54,542 bases of DNA. It comes from Triparma columacea. Taxonomy: Eukaryota; Sar; Bolidophyceae; Parmales; Triparmaceae. The DNA is taken from contig BRYA01000564.1 of NCBI GenBank assembly GCA_030267965.1, forward strand, positions 37,794 through 92,335. The letters are read 5' to 3'. The position numbers and the translations under genes are program-made. Below, piece after piece: positions 9,959-21,925 of the stretch. The notes beneath the pieces were generated by a model. The model searched no databases. It had not been told where the DNA came from and saw only the letters and a program-made list of their open reading frames with translations. Each line of letters opens with the position of its first letter. Positions within the stretch are counted from its first letter, which is position 1.

Positions 9959-12900
9959 ATGTCTTCTCCCTCCCCCGTAACTACCCCTTCACGTATTCTC
10001 GCGATCCTCCCCCCTCTACCTCCTCCCAACCCCCTGCTTGGTTTCATTCACATAAATGTAACCTCACTACCAACCTCCTCGACTCCAACCTTGCCCTCAG
10101 AATGGGAGTGCGCCATGGGCGCTGTTTCGGGGCTCAAGCAAGCATGGTACTGCTACGAGGACTACACATCCCTTCCGCCCCTCACTTTAAGGCACGAAAG
10201 AACCAGCAGTGTGCTGATGATTGCGAGCGGTCGCTTCAAGGATTTGCTGGCGGATGACAATGACGGGATCCTTAAGAGAGACGGAGTCACGGGAGTTGAG
10301 GTTAAAGTGGAGATGAGATTTGAGGGGGAGGAATTGTACGTGCCCCGCGATTTGAACGAGATGTGTAGGTAAGTAAAAGTCAAGTCAAACCGAGTGTTGA
10401 AATGTGGACGTTCTCCACACGGAACACGAACCCTCCTCTGAGCCGCACCCCTTTCTAACTCGCTCCCACCGTAGTCTCCACGTCCACGTATGTGGGATAA
10501 GTCAACCTGGCTCAATCCGTCTCTCAATCCAGCGTTCCTGGACCTCTTCGCTCGAGCTACTTCGCGCCTCCTCCGCGCTCCTACCGGCCCCGGGGAAAGC
10601 TAATTTCGGCGTATTAGTGAAGGGATTGAAGGCACATTATATAGGAGGCATGAAGGTACACTGGTGCGCGGTCTCAGGGGACGGGGTTGTCAGTGGGAGG
10701 TGAGCATTGGCCCAAAACCCCCGACCCCTTCTACATTTGTAAATTCAAACTAAGTCACCCATTGTGCTACTTACTCACTTCGCTCCTTTACACTCCGCTT
10801 GCTCGCGCAGGGGGATTGTCAGGGTAGAGGAGGTTTTAAAGGGGGGATGGTTCGTGGGGAAGAAGGGCAGCCCTAGATTGGGGGGGGAGGAAGACGATAG
10901 GGGGGGGATATGGTTAGAAGGAACGGTAGCTGCGGATGAGGTCGAGGAAGTTATGGAGGAGGTGGTGCACCAGACAATCCAGCCACACAAAATAATTACG
11001 CTGACGACCGACAAGATCAATGAAACTCCGCCCAGCAGTCCTGACACACCACCGGTGCCCGTTCCACTTGTATTGGACACGACAATCCAGGTGACCACCG
11101 CGGTAAATTTGCCAACATGCAGCAAGAGGAGGAGGTGAGAATTGACAAGGGTTGAAAATCCGATTTACCTTCAGCTCCTAAACACGCCCCCCGCTTCGCT
11201 CGTCGCAGCTTGTACGTGGTGATGAAACTTGGGGGTGTCAAACTGGTAACCAAAACGAGACTTATACCTAGGAACGGGACGACCGTCACTTGGGGAGAGT
11301 ATTTTGAGTTTTCAGGCAAGGCAGGTGATGTCATAAAGTGCCAAGTACTAGACGCGAAGATTATGAAGGCAGGGAAACGAATGGTGGGATCCTTCGAATT
11401 AACGCTAGGAGAGATAGAAGAGGGTCCCGTGATCGTGGAGATAATGGAGCACACGGCAACTCCTCGCTTACCAGGTGGGGCTCCCGAGGGACCGGCGGAA
11501 ACTCGGCCGAACATCAACGGCGTTTGTAAGATCGGGATAAAATCATGCACAGGCACGGACGAAGAGAGGTCGCAATTCAAGGTAGACAACCCTCCCCCCC
11601 CCAGCCTGAACGACGTAACGGAGCTGCTGCAGGATGTGCCGATGATGCCAAAACCGAAGAAACCGCCTGACTTCAAAGACACGGAAGAGGCAAAGGTCTT
11701 TGATAGCTTCACGAAGCCCGGTTCGGCGTTCATGAGCAAGGACGAGTTCATCAACTATGGGACCATCACAGTTGGCGCGGGTGAGGCGGGGGATGCGATC
11801 AAAGCCCTAGGGACGGAGGACATGAAAACTGTCGTTAGGATCAGCGAGGGGGAGGAGGATGAGGGGGAGAGACAAGTTCTCAAGGTTCTGGCGAGGTGAG
11901 TGGTTTCGAAAGTAGGGTTAAACACTAACGCCACACCTAAACCTCCCTTCTATTCCCCCCACACAGAAACGAATTCATTGCCAGGGTTATCAAATTTATC
12001 CTCGAAGGCTCGGAGGCTACGAACTGGGACGTGGACTTCCCCCGGTGGCTACAGTACCACCGCAAGCACTCCGGCAAATTAGCTGACGGCAGCACGCTGC
12101 AAGAGGCTGAGATTGCGGGCGAGGAATGGATGATGGAGGTGAGAATGGGCAAATGAGAGGGGGGGGCGCGGGGGGGGGCATAGCGACCGGCACAAAGCAC
12201 ACAATGCAACTAACCTCCTTTGCATCGCAGGGCGTGCGGGACAGTTTAGATAAAATCACGGCGACAGCAAATGCACTCAAGGATGAAATTGAGGTCATGA
12301 AGACTGAGAGGTGGAAGGGGTGTGAGCTGGGGGACTGGAGGGACTGGAGCGAGGATAAGGAGAGGTGAGAATGAGCAAGAAGAAAATGCAGATACTATAT
12401 ACATTTCAAAATACTTAACACAACCCTTCTGTCGTCGCTTCGCTCCTCGCCGCAGATGGAGCGAGACGGTTACGCAGTATTTAGAAATGGTGGACGCTGT
12501 CGAAATGCGTTACGACTTACTGGATGATGGGAAGGTAAAGTATGACGACGTCATCGACGGTCTCGTGCTCGACTCCGAGACCATGATTCGGGAAGGAATG
12601 GAGATAAAGGACTTGTTCAGGAAGGTGAACGACCACCTGTTCGACGAATGCCAAAAGGCGCTGGAGGGGTTCGAACCTTTGGAGGTCGAGCGGTTCCACG
12701 ATCTCTACGGGGGTATCGTGGAGGCAACTAAGAGGCACAGCAAGTCGATCAAGAGGGCGAAGGAGATCAAGGAGGCCATTTGGGCAGCCTACGAGTTCAT
12801 GCTGGTGGAGAACGGAGAGGAGATCGCCGAACAGTGGGAGTCCGACCTTGAAAAGATAGGCGGGGACACCGTTCATAAGATTAAGCAGCTTAAGGAGAGC

Positions 12901-15900
12901 ACGAAGAGGGTCAAGATACCGACGAGCCAAGGGGCGACGTGGGGAATGCCGAGAGTCACGGAAAAGGGGCGGAAAGAAGGGATAGAGTCCAACGTGAGGA
13001 CCGAAGGGGTGAGTCTTCGCACCAAAGGCCAGAAGGATGAAAACTATAAAAGCGGCGGGGAACTTTTCAAGGAGGTTAGGCTGCAGCGAAAGCAAGAGGT
13101 CGAAAACATGGCTTCCCTATCGACGCAACTTGATTGGGACATTATAGATTACTACCTGAGGACAGCAAACGAAGGCGATTACACCCCGGCGAGATTCAAA
13201 GCAACCGTCGACGAGCACATTCTCGGCATCTTTAAGAGGGGAACAGGGTACGAGGACACGGTTGAAACTGAGGCTGCAGGGGGACTTGACGAAAGGGAAG
13301 GGGAGAGGGGGATGGTGGAGGCCCTAGGAAACGAAGTTGGCAGGACCTACGACGAGTTTTACAACGATATTGACGGTGACAATGTCAACCCGAGGACCAT
13401 GGTGAAGGAGGCATCGAGGAGGGCAAGCTCGAGGCTATGGAGGGACATTGAAGAGGGCGTCGTCATCAAGCAGGGTGGCATGGTGCCCAGTCCTTCCGAA
13501 AAGAAGAGCGAGGCCCCGAGGTCCCCAACCAATCCAATGAAATTCGACCAAAAGTTGTCTTTTAGCCTAAACGAGGCCAGCCTCAAGGCTCTCCGCAGAC
13601 AATCTACTCCCAACGAGTCTCTCATCCTCCAGTACATCTTCGCAGGGGCATCCCCGAACCTCAGCCTTGACGACCTCTTGAAAGCAATTCAGGAGAGGGA
13701 GGAAGTCGAGAGAAGAGTTAGCGAAGCGGAATCGTGGGAGATTCAGGTGCCCTTTTACTTCAGGGACGAGCCAGTGTACAAGAAGGCCGTAAGGGAGGGG
13801 AAGAGCCTCAAGGAGTGCGAGCAGCTTTACAAGGACTGGAACGAGGCGAGGGAAAAGAGCCTGGAATTGGAGGAGGCCCGAAAACATCGCCAGAGGAACA
13901 TAAAACCATGGGAGAACTGCCCCTCCGAGCTTCGCAGGCTATTCGAGGAGACGGAGGGTTTGGAGGGCGACGCCAAGAAGGAGCAGATTAGAGAGATCCT
14001 CGACTCGGACTATACCCTTGAATCGACGCCTTTTAAGAATGGTTTGACTGCTCTTCATGTCGCGTCCGTCAGGGGAGATACGGACATCATTGTCGTGCTC
14101 ATGGAAAGGGGCGGCAAGGAGAGGAAGGATAGGTGGGGCAGGTGGCCAAGGGATTACACTCGGGACCGCAACATTTTGAGAGAGCTTGGGATGCTCAGGA
14201 CGACACAGCCCCTGTGCGAGCTCAGGTCGACGCTAAAGAGGCGCGTGATGCAAAAGGTGAAATACCTCGTTTCTGGAAGGGGGGGAGAATCGGGCATTGC
14301 GGAGGACTACGACTTTATCAACAAAACCCTCTATGTCATGTGGGACGGTTCTGACGACAAGGTTCAGGTGCCCATCCACATGTGTGCGCTCCGTAAGTGC
14401 CTTATCGACTCTGAGCCCCAGATGAAGCTTTTCGAGGACATATCTGCAAGAGTTCACGCCCTGAGGAACAGGCTTTGCAGGGAGAGCGCAATTAGGGTTG
14501 CAGAAGCAGTCCTCTACGAAGCGACTGAGTACGCTTTTGACTTTATCACGCACTTCCAGGAAGACGTGTGGAACGATATAATCACCGAGACAGTGGGAGA
14601 GATGGCAATTTCGGAAGCTAGTGAAGACATGGCCGAGGCCATTGCCGAGCAGAAGAGGAGAGAGGAAGAGGAGAGGGAGAGGAGGGAGCGCGAGGAGAGG
14701 AGGAAAGAGGAAGAAAGGCAGAGGGCCATCAGATATAGGAACAGGGTCAAGGAGTTCGCGGGGAAACAGGTGAGAGTGGGGAATAAAAGCGATAATCAGC
14801 ACGAAAGTGACGAGAGCCACTAACACAACCCTTTCCCCGGCCCGCTATTTCTCGCCGTAGGTCCAAAGGCTCCTCGACCAGACGGTGCCTTGGCTCAGTA
14901 CTCTCACATATTACTTCAGAAAGTTTGATCAGGACGGCTCGAACACGCTATCTGCTGTCGAGATCGTTGCCGCCCTAAGAATGCTGGGCATATCGAAGGA
15001 GGTCCAGCATAGTAACTCAGCCATCATTGAGCTCTTCACTAAGTTCAGGAGGATGGAGACTGAAATGACCTTAAGGGAATTCTTGGAAGATATGCCTAAG
15101 GAGGTTTACGAGGCGATCCGCATACATGGCGACAAAGAGCGGAAAAAGGTCGACGCGAAGAGGAGGATGCTTTTGGGGATAGGGAACACCATTAAGGTGG
15201 ACGAAAAGAAGGCGAGGTTTGAGAAGGCTGAGTCCAAGAGGGGGAAGAAGATTCGCCAAAGGTTAGTCGAGAAGGTGATGCCGCCATCCTCTGCGGACGT
15301 CTGCAAGGCGGTAATGTCAGAACTGGTTACTTCCATAGTCACGTCAAAGAACGAGACGAGGGCCATAAGTTCGTGGTTCAAGTGCAAGGCGGAGGTCGGG
15401 TTCGACAGCAATGCTTTCTCAAAGAAGTTCGCGGCAAACGTCACTTGCATCGTCGGAGACATTTGCATCTTCTCCTTCGACGGCGAGCAGGTCCTCCCAA
15501 AGCCGAAGCCTGACATGAACGACGACGGTGCGATGGAGAGGTTCGAGAAAATCCTCCAAGAGTACGGAGTGACATTCGACGAAATGCTTGAAGAATTCGG
15601 GGACGTGATCGACATGCACGATGCAGGTTCTGTAGCCGAGGCGTGCGCGGTGGGACTCATGGAGAGGTTGGGTGAGGACTCTCGAGAAATGTACCTAGAG
15701 ATCAAGAAGAAATTGCTCAAGGCTCTCCTCGTACCGCTCGAGTTCGAGCGGCTGCTCGTCGCGTGGAAGGACGGTAAGATAGACAGGGTGGTGTTCGAGC
15801 ATATCAGTAAGGAGGAGGGCACAGGGGGTAAGGTGAAGAAGGTGTTCCTTGACGATTTCAAGAAGAGGGCTCTCAGCGTTGGCTTCAGCTTCTCGGACAG

Positions 15901-16762
15901 GAACAGCTATATCAGCAGCCCTCATATTGAAAGGATAGACGATGATCCCGACGGAGAGCTGCTAGGCCACCACGGCGACGATCAAGACCTCGGGAACGTT
16001 AAGCTTGTGTGCAGGAGGGCAGGGCTCGGTATCGATACTATCGACATTCTCAGCAGCATCTGCGATATTGGATTTGCCTTGCAGAGGGTTTTCGAGCTCA
16101 CGGGCGGCTTTAAGAAGAACAAGCCGAACAAGATCAAGAAGGAAAGGAGTAGATTTACGTACGATGGGGGAACCATGAGATTTGTGGTTACCAAGGAGGG
16201 CGACGGGTGCGTCCAGGAGGCAACTCTGGCAAGCGAGGGCTTAATCGAGTGCTTCATGAAGCTTACATCGATCGAAAGTCTCCGTAAAGGGAACAAACGT
16301 GACTTCGAGGACATCGAAACCATAAAGAGGCTCCATGAACTTGGAATCAGGAAGGCCAAGTTGGAGGGCGAAGTGAGCGAAAATAGCGGAAGGGATAGCG
16401 GGGGGAGTTGGAGGGACAGCTTAGAACGTAAGAAACAGGTCGAAGGGGAGGGCGGGAAGGAGGAGGGAAGAGAGGATGAGGGAAGGGAGGAGGAGGAGGA
16501 GCAGGCGGGGAACGACGATGATTCAGAAGAACTTCCCGAGCTCGAGGATACGGAAGGAGCAGACGCGGCCATTGATGCTGTCGTGACAGCATCAACATTA
16601 GGGGGAAGTCGCAAGAATCTGGCGTCGGTTGAGGGGGGGGCTGCGCACGACGGCAAGGAAATGGGGAAGGAAAATCCGATCGGCGACAAAGCCACAAAAC
16701 CGACAGTGGAAATTGTCAAATCAATACCACCACTAGCAGAAATCGGAAATTTCGAGAAGTAA
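9959..16762 (+). CDS. Large C2 / ankyrin / EF-hand protein, 8 exons (2055 aa)
   Basis: Exons 9959-10368, 10475-10699, 10811-11134, 11209-11895, 11967-12138, 12231-12364, 12456-14769 and 14861-16762. All joins keep frame, most being AG|G-type phase 2 with GTGAG donors. A C2-like beta domain spans about 297-400 (starting IQVTTAVNLP, LYVVMKLGGVKL, with WGEYFEF in the core). One clear ankyrin-type repeat lies near 1180 (GLTALHVASVRGDTDIIVVL). A highly charged helix (REEEERERREREERRKEEE) lies near 1365-1400. A canonical EF-hand loop DQDGSNTLSAVE, with Asp at 1 and 3, Ser at 5 and Glu at 12, sits near 1446. The C-terminal 150 residues are acidic and low complexity. C2 plus EF-hand suggests a Ca2+- and membrane-responsive scaffold. 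No enzyme motif is seen. Several of its introns belong to the introner-like family. Confidence 0.7.
12139..12230 (+). mobile_element. Introner-like intron 5 of the C2/EF-hand gene
   Basis: It opens GTGAGAATGGGCAAATGAG and closes ACCTCCTTTGCATCGCAG, with a G-rich run at 12158-12178. The 12-nt 5' block GTGAGAATGGGC recurs exactly in the coiled-coil gene intron 17614-17689. Confidence 0.55.
12365..12455 (+). mobile_element. Introner-like intron 6 of the C2/EF-hand gene
   Basis: It opens GTGAGAATGAGCAAGAAG and carries TAACACAACCCTTCT, then GTCGCTTCGCTCCTCGCCGCAG at the 3' end. The TAACACAACCCTT block is repeated in the next intron of the same gene. Confidence 0.6.
14770..14860 (+). mobile_element. 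Introner-like intron 7 of the C2/EF-hand gene
   Basis: It opens GTGAGAGTGGGGAATAAA, carries TAACACAACCCTTTCC and closes TTTCTCGCCGTAG. It is 91 nt, the same length as the intron at 12365-12455, and shares the internal block TAACACAACCCTT with it. Confidence 0.6.
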
Positions 16763-16815
16763 GAATCGAAGCAGAGATGAATAATACAACTAATTGTATC
16801 ATAATAAAAAATGAA

Positions 16816-18748
16816 CTATGAGACAACCCAAGCCAAACCACCCCGCGAAATAACCTCCTTCGTCAATTTTTCGCTCGACCTTCTATCTAAAGCCTCCGTT
16901 GCCATCTTCCTAGCTCTGCTCTTCTCCGCGATCTTGACGCCACCGATCTCGGATAGATCGGCTGGAAGTTTTGCAACCCCGTACAAACCTTCCCCTCGCG
17001 CCCTCGACCCGATATGTTTCTCGTATGCGTCCACCGTGGCAGATATCCCACCAGTTGCTCCGATGGGTTTGATATCAGCAGCCCTAATCTTCAGCCTCCT
17101 TTCCTGATCTCGTGTCACCTTGTCCTCGGCATCTCCCATCGTCTGCAGGCGCTCTTCAAGGACAGAGAGAAGCATATTTCGATCCTTGACCTCCTTGTGC
17201 ATGTCCCTAATGGCACCCTTGGCCTCTCTTACTTCCGCCTGAAGGCGGTGGCGCATCTCAGTCTCAATCTCAATCTTCTGATTTGCGACATCCCTGACCT
17301 TGTTTATGTTCGTCGCGTACTGCTCGAGCATGTTGGCGATCTCCTTCTTTAAGGCAGCATTCTCCCCCTCCAACTTTCCGATCCCTGACGAGTCTCTGCC
17401 TATGTCGTCCTTGAGCCTGCTAATTTCTCTCTGGTAAACAACGATGTCCTTCTCGCGCTCTTCGTACCTCGCAATCTGCACGTGGCATTTGTACAATTCG
17501 TCCTTAAGCTGCTCCTTGGTGGAAGCAAAGGTGGACAATTCAAGTTGCATCTGCGTGTTCGAGGCTTTCAGATGATGCATCTCCGTCTTAAAGCGATCGC
17601 TTTCCCTCGACAGCTGGACAAGAGGTGGGGGGGTCAGAATTATAAAGAATAACGATAACAAGTTGCTCGGCCTTGTCGCCCATTCTCACCTTCTCTGTAG
17701 CTTTCTTGTACCGCCTAAGCGTAGTCTGAGCAACAGAGAGCTCCTTCTCCGTAGCTCGATTCTGTTGGCGCAGTTGATGCCGCTCTTTCTCGACAGCCCT
17801 CCCCGCTGCGACCTGCACCCTGTCGACGAGTTCCATGGCCCGGCTCACGCTCTCCTCGCTCCTCTCGATCTTTTCCTTGTAGCCCTGTATAAGTCATAGA
17901 AGGAGCGAAGTGAGCCGAGTTGCACGAAATAAATACGTGCGCATATCGTAGCTGCAAGCGACAACCAACATTCTCACCTTTTCCAGCAGCCCGATGCGCT
18001 CCTGGAGGACACGCTCGGTCTCTTCCGCCGTCAGCTTCGTCCTACGAAGGGATTGGACCTCATCCTGCAGCTGCTCGGTCTTCTGTTTGGATTCTCGCCG
18101 GAGGGCACTCGACTTGGAGTCAGTCACCGAGAGATCATTCTCGAGGGTTGCAACTTTGGCCTTGAGGGCCTTGTTCTCTGCGAGGAGGGGGGGGTGAGCG
18201 GGTGCAGCCATAAAATGAGCGAACGAACTAAGGGCACGTCGGAGCTACAGAGGATCCTCATTCTCACCTGCCTTGAATGAGTTCAGGCTGGTCTCCTTCT
18301 CAGCACATTCATTCTCGAGCTGGGCGTTTGTGCTGATTGCGTCGGGAAGGAAGGGTGGGTGAGGAGGGCGAAGAGAGAGCGGGACGCACACACACACCGG
18401 CAAGAAAAGGCTCCCTGGGGCCGTCAACAATGTAACCACAATGTCTCACCTGGCAAGCTCGGTCAACTGACTCTGTAACCTCTCCACAACATTGAGGGCA
18501 TGCCTCAACGTGCCAGCCTGCACGGAACCCGAAGTAGCGGACGTATTTCCCACATTATTTGAAGAATCATTCAAGGAAAGGATCGCTTGGGCAGGAGTTG
18601 GGAAGGAGCTCCCGTGAAGCGAGGATAGGAATGGTGAAGAAGGGCTATGGTTTGTTGAATTCACCTTTTCGAGGATACGTGACAGTGGTGTTGCCGCAGC
18701 TGAGGAAGTTACCGACGGCGAAGGTGACGCAGGCGGTGGACTGGCCAT
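16816..18748 (-). CDS. Long coiled-coil protein (518 aa, 5 exons)
   Basis: Exons 18748-18450, 18332-18268, 18177-17978, 17884-17690 and 17613-16816 on the minus strand. Donors are all GTGAGA and the frame holds throughout. Residues 1-75 are Ser/Pro-rich and disordered. From about 80 to 430 the protein is almost continuous heptad-like coiled coil (LENECAEKETSLNSF, RRTKLTAEETERVLQERIGLLE, RYEEREKDIVVYQREISRLK). The last 80 residues are basic and contain Gly-rich ADIKPIGATGGIS. There is no motor, membrane or catalytic motif. Centrosomal or ciliary coiled-coil proteins look like this, but that is inference from composition only. The gene converges on the C2/EF-hand gene with 53 bp between stop codons. 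Confidence 0.7.
17614..17689 (-). mobile_element. Introner-like intron 4 of the coiled-coil gene
   Basis: On the minus strand it opens GTGAGAATGGGCGACAAGGC and closes CCACCTCTTGTCCAG (76 nt). The opening matches the introner-like consensus exactly. The 3' half lacks the CTTCGCTC block and may be degenerate. Confidence 0.5.
17885..17977 (-). mobile_element. Introner-like intron 3 of the coiled-coil gene
   Basis: On the minus strand it opens GTGAGAATGTTGGTTGTC, contains GGCTCACTTCGCTCCTTC near the 3' end and closes TACAG (93 nt). Confidence 0.45.
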
Positions 18749-19093
18749 TTGGAGTTGTATAAACGGCTCCTATGGGCCCGGTGGACTGGGCCTTGGCCTT
18801 GAACCTTGCTGAAGAATTTGACCCGGAATTTGAGACCGCGGGTGTCACTTCTGCACACAAACAAATCTCATGTCCCTGCTGGTCGGACGAGCGCTTTTCA
18901 TACTTCCCCGTGTCGCGCGGACAGCTAAATTTTTGACGGTGAGTTTGGAGGGAGACAACTAAGGCCTTACCACATTATGACCCCTCCCCCTCCCCCAACG
19001 CCATCTGTTGCACAAACCCTCTAATTTCTAACCTCCTTCTGCACCTTCCCCTCTCTCAAGATTGCTTTTGCCGATAAGATCTTCGAGGGTACG
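18749..19093. other. Intergenic, divergent upstream regions
   Basis: 345 bp lie between the starts of the coiled-coil gene (minus) and the small membrane protein gene (plus). Pyrimidine-rich stretches at about 18985-19060 precede the plus-strand ATG. No other structure is seen. Confidence 0.4.
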
Positions 19094-19708
19094 ATGTCTC
19101 TCTTCAAACACGACAGACGTCTTGATTCTGCTTATAATTCCGACCTCAAGAGCCCAACATCACTAGAATCACTTTTACATTCTCTTCGAAATAACGACAC
19201 ATCGGTGCAGATTCTCGTGTTAGTGTTACTTCTAGTCGGTGCATTTCTCTTTGCCACATCAATAACCGCCTTGATCTCACTTAACCGAAAGAGCAAGAAG
19301 CTGCGTGACCTCCTTGAGTCAAGATCAATACCTTCAGGTGCTGCCCCAGGCAAGGCACATTTACCATACATACACATTCCTCCCACGCCTCCGCCGCGGG
19401 TCCCCGACGAAGAGAAGAAGGAGGATACAGGGGACGGAGAGGATCTCAAAGGGATGGTTTCCTCCTCTTCTCAGGTGACACCTTCGTTAAAGACAAAGAA
19501 AGAGCCGCTACCCCCCCCCTCTTCCTCATCTCGTCGCCGGCGGACCCCTTCCATTTCCCCCATGAGTAAAAGCGAGAGTCGGAAACAAATTACTTCGACA
19601 ACACAAAGTACAGCAAGTACGCAGTTAGCCAAGCAAGCCTCGTGCAGCCCTCGTGGCGTCAAGAAGCTGACCCCGAACTGGATCAACGAATATTGGAATG
19701 CCGCGTGA
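19094..19708 (+). CDS. Small single-span membrane protein (204 aa), unknown
   Basis: This is a single exon from ATG 19094. One strong hydrophobic helix lies at about 39-63 (VQILVLVLLLVGAFLFATSI), preceded by a charged N-terminus and followed by a basic KSKKLRDLLESR. A long Pro/Ser/Lys-rich disordered tail carries SRRRRTPSISPMSKSES, likely phosphorylation sites. No signal peptide or family is recognised. A type II or tail-facing-cytosol orientation is expected from the basic residues after the helix. It converges on the BspA-like pair. Confidence 0.6.
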   Translation: MSLFKHDRRLDSAYNSDLKSPTSLESLLHSLRNNDTSVQILVLVLLLVGAFLFATSITALISLNRKSKKLRDLLESRSIPSGAAPGKAHLPYIHIPPTPPPRVPDEEKKEDTGDGEDLKGMVSSSSQVTPSLKTKKEPLPPPSSSSRRRRTPSISPMSKSESRKQITSTTQSTASTQLAKQASCSPRGVKKLTPNWINEYWNAA

Positions 19709-19957
19709 ATATACATATTGTAGAAATTTACTATCCATCGTTCTAAAAAAGACAGCACGCTAAAGTCTTGTTTTTGTTATCATTTTCGTTGTTATTAGCC
19801 CGTCAGGCAAGCGCTCTTCTCGTCAAGCGGAAAGACGACGCTACATTCCGCTGTGCTCTCGATCCCCCCTGTCCCTCCCCCCCTCCCTTCCCTTAACCAC
19901 CAAATCGTGGGTCACATTACTGTCATTACAGCTGTAGTGACTGACGAAACTAAACAC

Positions 19958-21925
19958 TCACAGCTTTGGCGTCCAGCACCTTGCCGGGCCATACGGTGAC
20001 GCCTTATCACATATCTCACTTGAGACAGTGTAGTTGTACGCAGCTTGCCACGCAGTCGAATATTTGAACATGCCTTTGTAGGCCTCTGAAGTAAATCCAG
20101 CTGTGTTGGTGGCCCATCCTGTCACATTTTGGTTGAAGTCAGTGTTAGACGCAAACATGTATTGCATACTGGTAACCTTCTCAACATTCCAGTCTTTCAA
20201 GTCTTGGTTGAAAGCGGATTCCGCAAACATATACCCCATGTCAGTGACACTCGAGACGTCCCAGCCACCGATAGGTCGGTCGAAAGAGGAATCATAAAAC
20301 ATTCCGATCATACTTGTAACCTTCTCAACATTCCAGTCTTTCAAGTCTTGGTTGAAACCGGAGCCCGAAAACATACTCCTCATATCATTGACACTCGAGA
20401 CGTTCCACTCCCCGATAGGTTGGTCGAAAGGGGAATCTTGAAACATTCCACGCATACTTGTAACCTTCTCAACATTCCAGTCTTTCAAGTCTTGGTCGAA
20501 ATCGGAGCCCGCAAACATATACCTCATGTCAGTGACACTCATGACGTTCCAGCCTCCGATAGGTTGGTCGAAAGGGGAAGCATCAAACATTGCCAACATA
20601 CTTGTAACCTTGTCAACATTCCAGTCATTCAAGTCTTGGTTGAAACCGGAGAACGCAAACATTCCCGCCATATCAGTGACACTCGAGACGTTCCAATCCC
20701 CAATAGGTTGGTCGAAAGAAGAACCTTGAAACATTGCGTACATACTTGTAACCTTCTCAACATTCCAGTCTTTCAAGGTTTGGTTGAAATCGGATCTCGC
20801 AAACATATACCTCATGTCAGTGACACTCATGACGTTCCAGCCTCCGATAGGTTGGTCGAAAGGGGAAGCATCAAACATTCCGATCATACTTGTAACCTTC
20901 TCAACATTCCAGTCTTTCAAGTCTTGGTTGAAATTGGAGAACGCTAAAATAAACGTCATATCAATGACACTCGAGACGTTCCACCCCCCAATAGGTCGGT
21001 TAAAAGAGGAATCATAAAACATTGATCGCATACTTGTAACCTTCTCAACATTCCAGTCATTCAAGTCTTGGTTGAAATTGGAGTACGCAAACATAAACCC
21101 CATGTCAGTTACACTCGAGACGTTCCAGCCTCCGATAGGTTGGTCGAAAGAGGAATCTTGAAACATTGATGACATACTTCTAACCTTCTCAACATTCCAG
21201 TCTTTCAAGTCTTGGTTGAAACCGGAGCCCGAAAACATACTCCTCATATCATTGACACTCGAGACGTTCCACTCCCCGATAGGTTTGTTAAAAGAGGAAC
21301 ATCCGTAAAACATAGACGCCATATCTTCAACACTCCCTGTGTTCCAATAACTGATATCGGCATTGAACGTCACTCGTGTTACATTCCCTCCGGTTCCACT
21401 TCCACAGTACTTGAAAACCAACTCTCTCATGCTTGTTACCTTAGCGGTATCCCATGCGTTGATCGTGCCGTACGTTGCAGCGTGAGCATTGTTCCATTTT
21501 GCAGGGCTTGCGCACCAGGTTGACATGGCCCAGAACATGGTGCCGGCGGTGGTGCTGTTGCCGTCTTTCAACGGCGTGATAGTAGGCCCGGGTTTGGGCG
21601 CAGGAGTTGGTGCAGGCGTTGGGCTCTCAGTTGGCTGCGGAGTTGTGCCCTTGTTGCCTTTCTTGCCCTTGTTGCCTTTCTTGCCTTTCTTGCCCTTCTT
21701 GCCCTTGTTGCCCTTGTTGCCCTTGTTGCCCTTGTTGCCCTTGTTGCTCTTCTTGCCGTTAGCAAAGATAATGTTGACACTGTCGCTGATGTCACTACCG
21801 CCAAAGGCAAAGTCCTGTAGGCCTCTTGAAGGGGACCTCAGCGATTTGTCAGTCCCGTGGCTAGTGATGACGAGTAGTACAAAAACTAGCAGCGAAGCAG
21901 CTAACAAAGCGACTAGTGACTTCAT
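19958..21925 (-). CDS. Secreted BspA/DUF285-type repeat protein, copy 1 (655 aa)
   Basis: This is a single exon with an N-terminal signal peptide (MKSLVALLAASLLVFVLLVI). Next come a Lys/Gly/Asn array (KGN and KGK triplets, about 58-93), a Thr/Pro linker (TESPTPAPTPAPKPGP) and a conserved cap. The main array alternates FNQDLKDWNVEKVTSM and FDQPIGGWNVSSVTDM half-repeats, the leucine-rich-like pattern of BspA/DUF285 and the bacterial 26-residue surface repeat. Each pair is 48 aa. A capping block with Cys residues ends the protein (EICDKASPYGPARCWTPKL). There is no C-terminal membrane span or obvious GPI signal. The family is secreted or surface adhesive in bacteria and protists. Role in this organism is unknown; wall or extracellular matrix is a guess. 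Multiple Asn-x-Ser/Thr sites (NVSSV) are present. Confidence 0.85.
   Translation of the reverse strand: MKSLVALLAASLLVFVLLVITSHGTDKSLRSPSRGLQDFAFGGSDISDSVNIIFANGKKSNKGNKGNKGNKGNKGKKGKKGKKGNKGKKGNKGTTPQPTESPTPAPTPAPKPGPTITPLKDGNSTTAGTMFWAMSTWCASPAKWNNAHAATYGTINAWDTAKVTSMRELVFKYCGSGTGGNVTRVTFNADISYWNTGSVEDMASMFYGCSSFNKPIGEWNVSSVNDMRSMFSGSGFNQDLKDWNVEKVRSMSSMFQDSSFDQPIGGWNVSSVTDMGFMFAYSNFNQDLNDWNVEKVTSMRSMFYDSSFNRPIGGWNVSSVIDMTFILAFSNFNQDLKDWNVEKVTSMIGMFDASPFDQPIGGWNVMSVTDMRYMFARSDFNQTLKDWNVEKVTSMYAMFQGSSFDQPIGDWNVSSVTDMAGMFAFSGFNQDLNDWNVDKVTSMLAMFDASPFDQPIGGWNVMSVTDMRYMFAGSDFDQDLKDWNVEKVTSMRGMFQDSPFDQPIGEWNVSSVNDMRSMFSGSGFNQDLKDWNVEKVTSMIGMFYDSSFDRPIGGWDVSSVTDMGYMFAESAFNQDLKDWNVEKVTSMQYMFASNTDFNQNVTGWATNTAGFTSEAYKGMFKYSTAWQAAYNYTVSSEICDKASPYGPARCWTPKL
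20173..21325 (-). repeat. Eight 144-bp tandem repeats inside BspA-like copy 1
   Basis: The plus-strand block TAACCTTCTCAACATTCCAG starts at 20173, 20317, 20461, 20605 (one change), 20749, 20893, 21037 and 21181. Spacing is exactly 144 bp every time, so each unit is 48 codons with no indels. Confidence 0.9.
21650..21760 (-). repeat. 9-bp repeat array coding Lys-Gly-Asn/Lys triplets
   Basis: On the plus strand this is runs of CTTGTTGCC and CTTGCCTTT/CTTGCCCTT, coding GNK/GKK triplets on the minus strand. The BspA-like copy 2 carries the matching array at about 24427-24530 with a different unit count and order. Confidence 0.8.
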
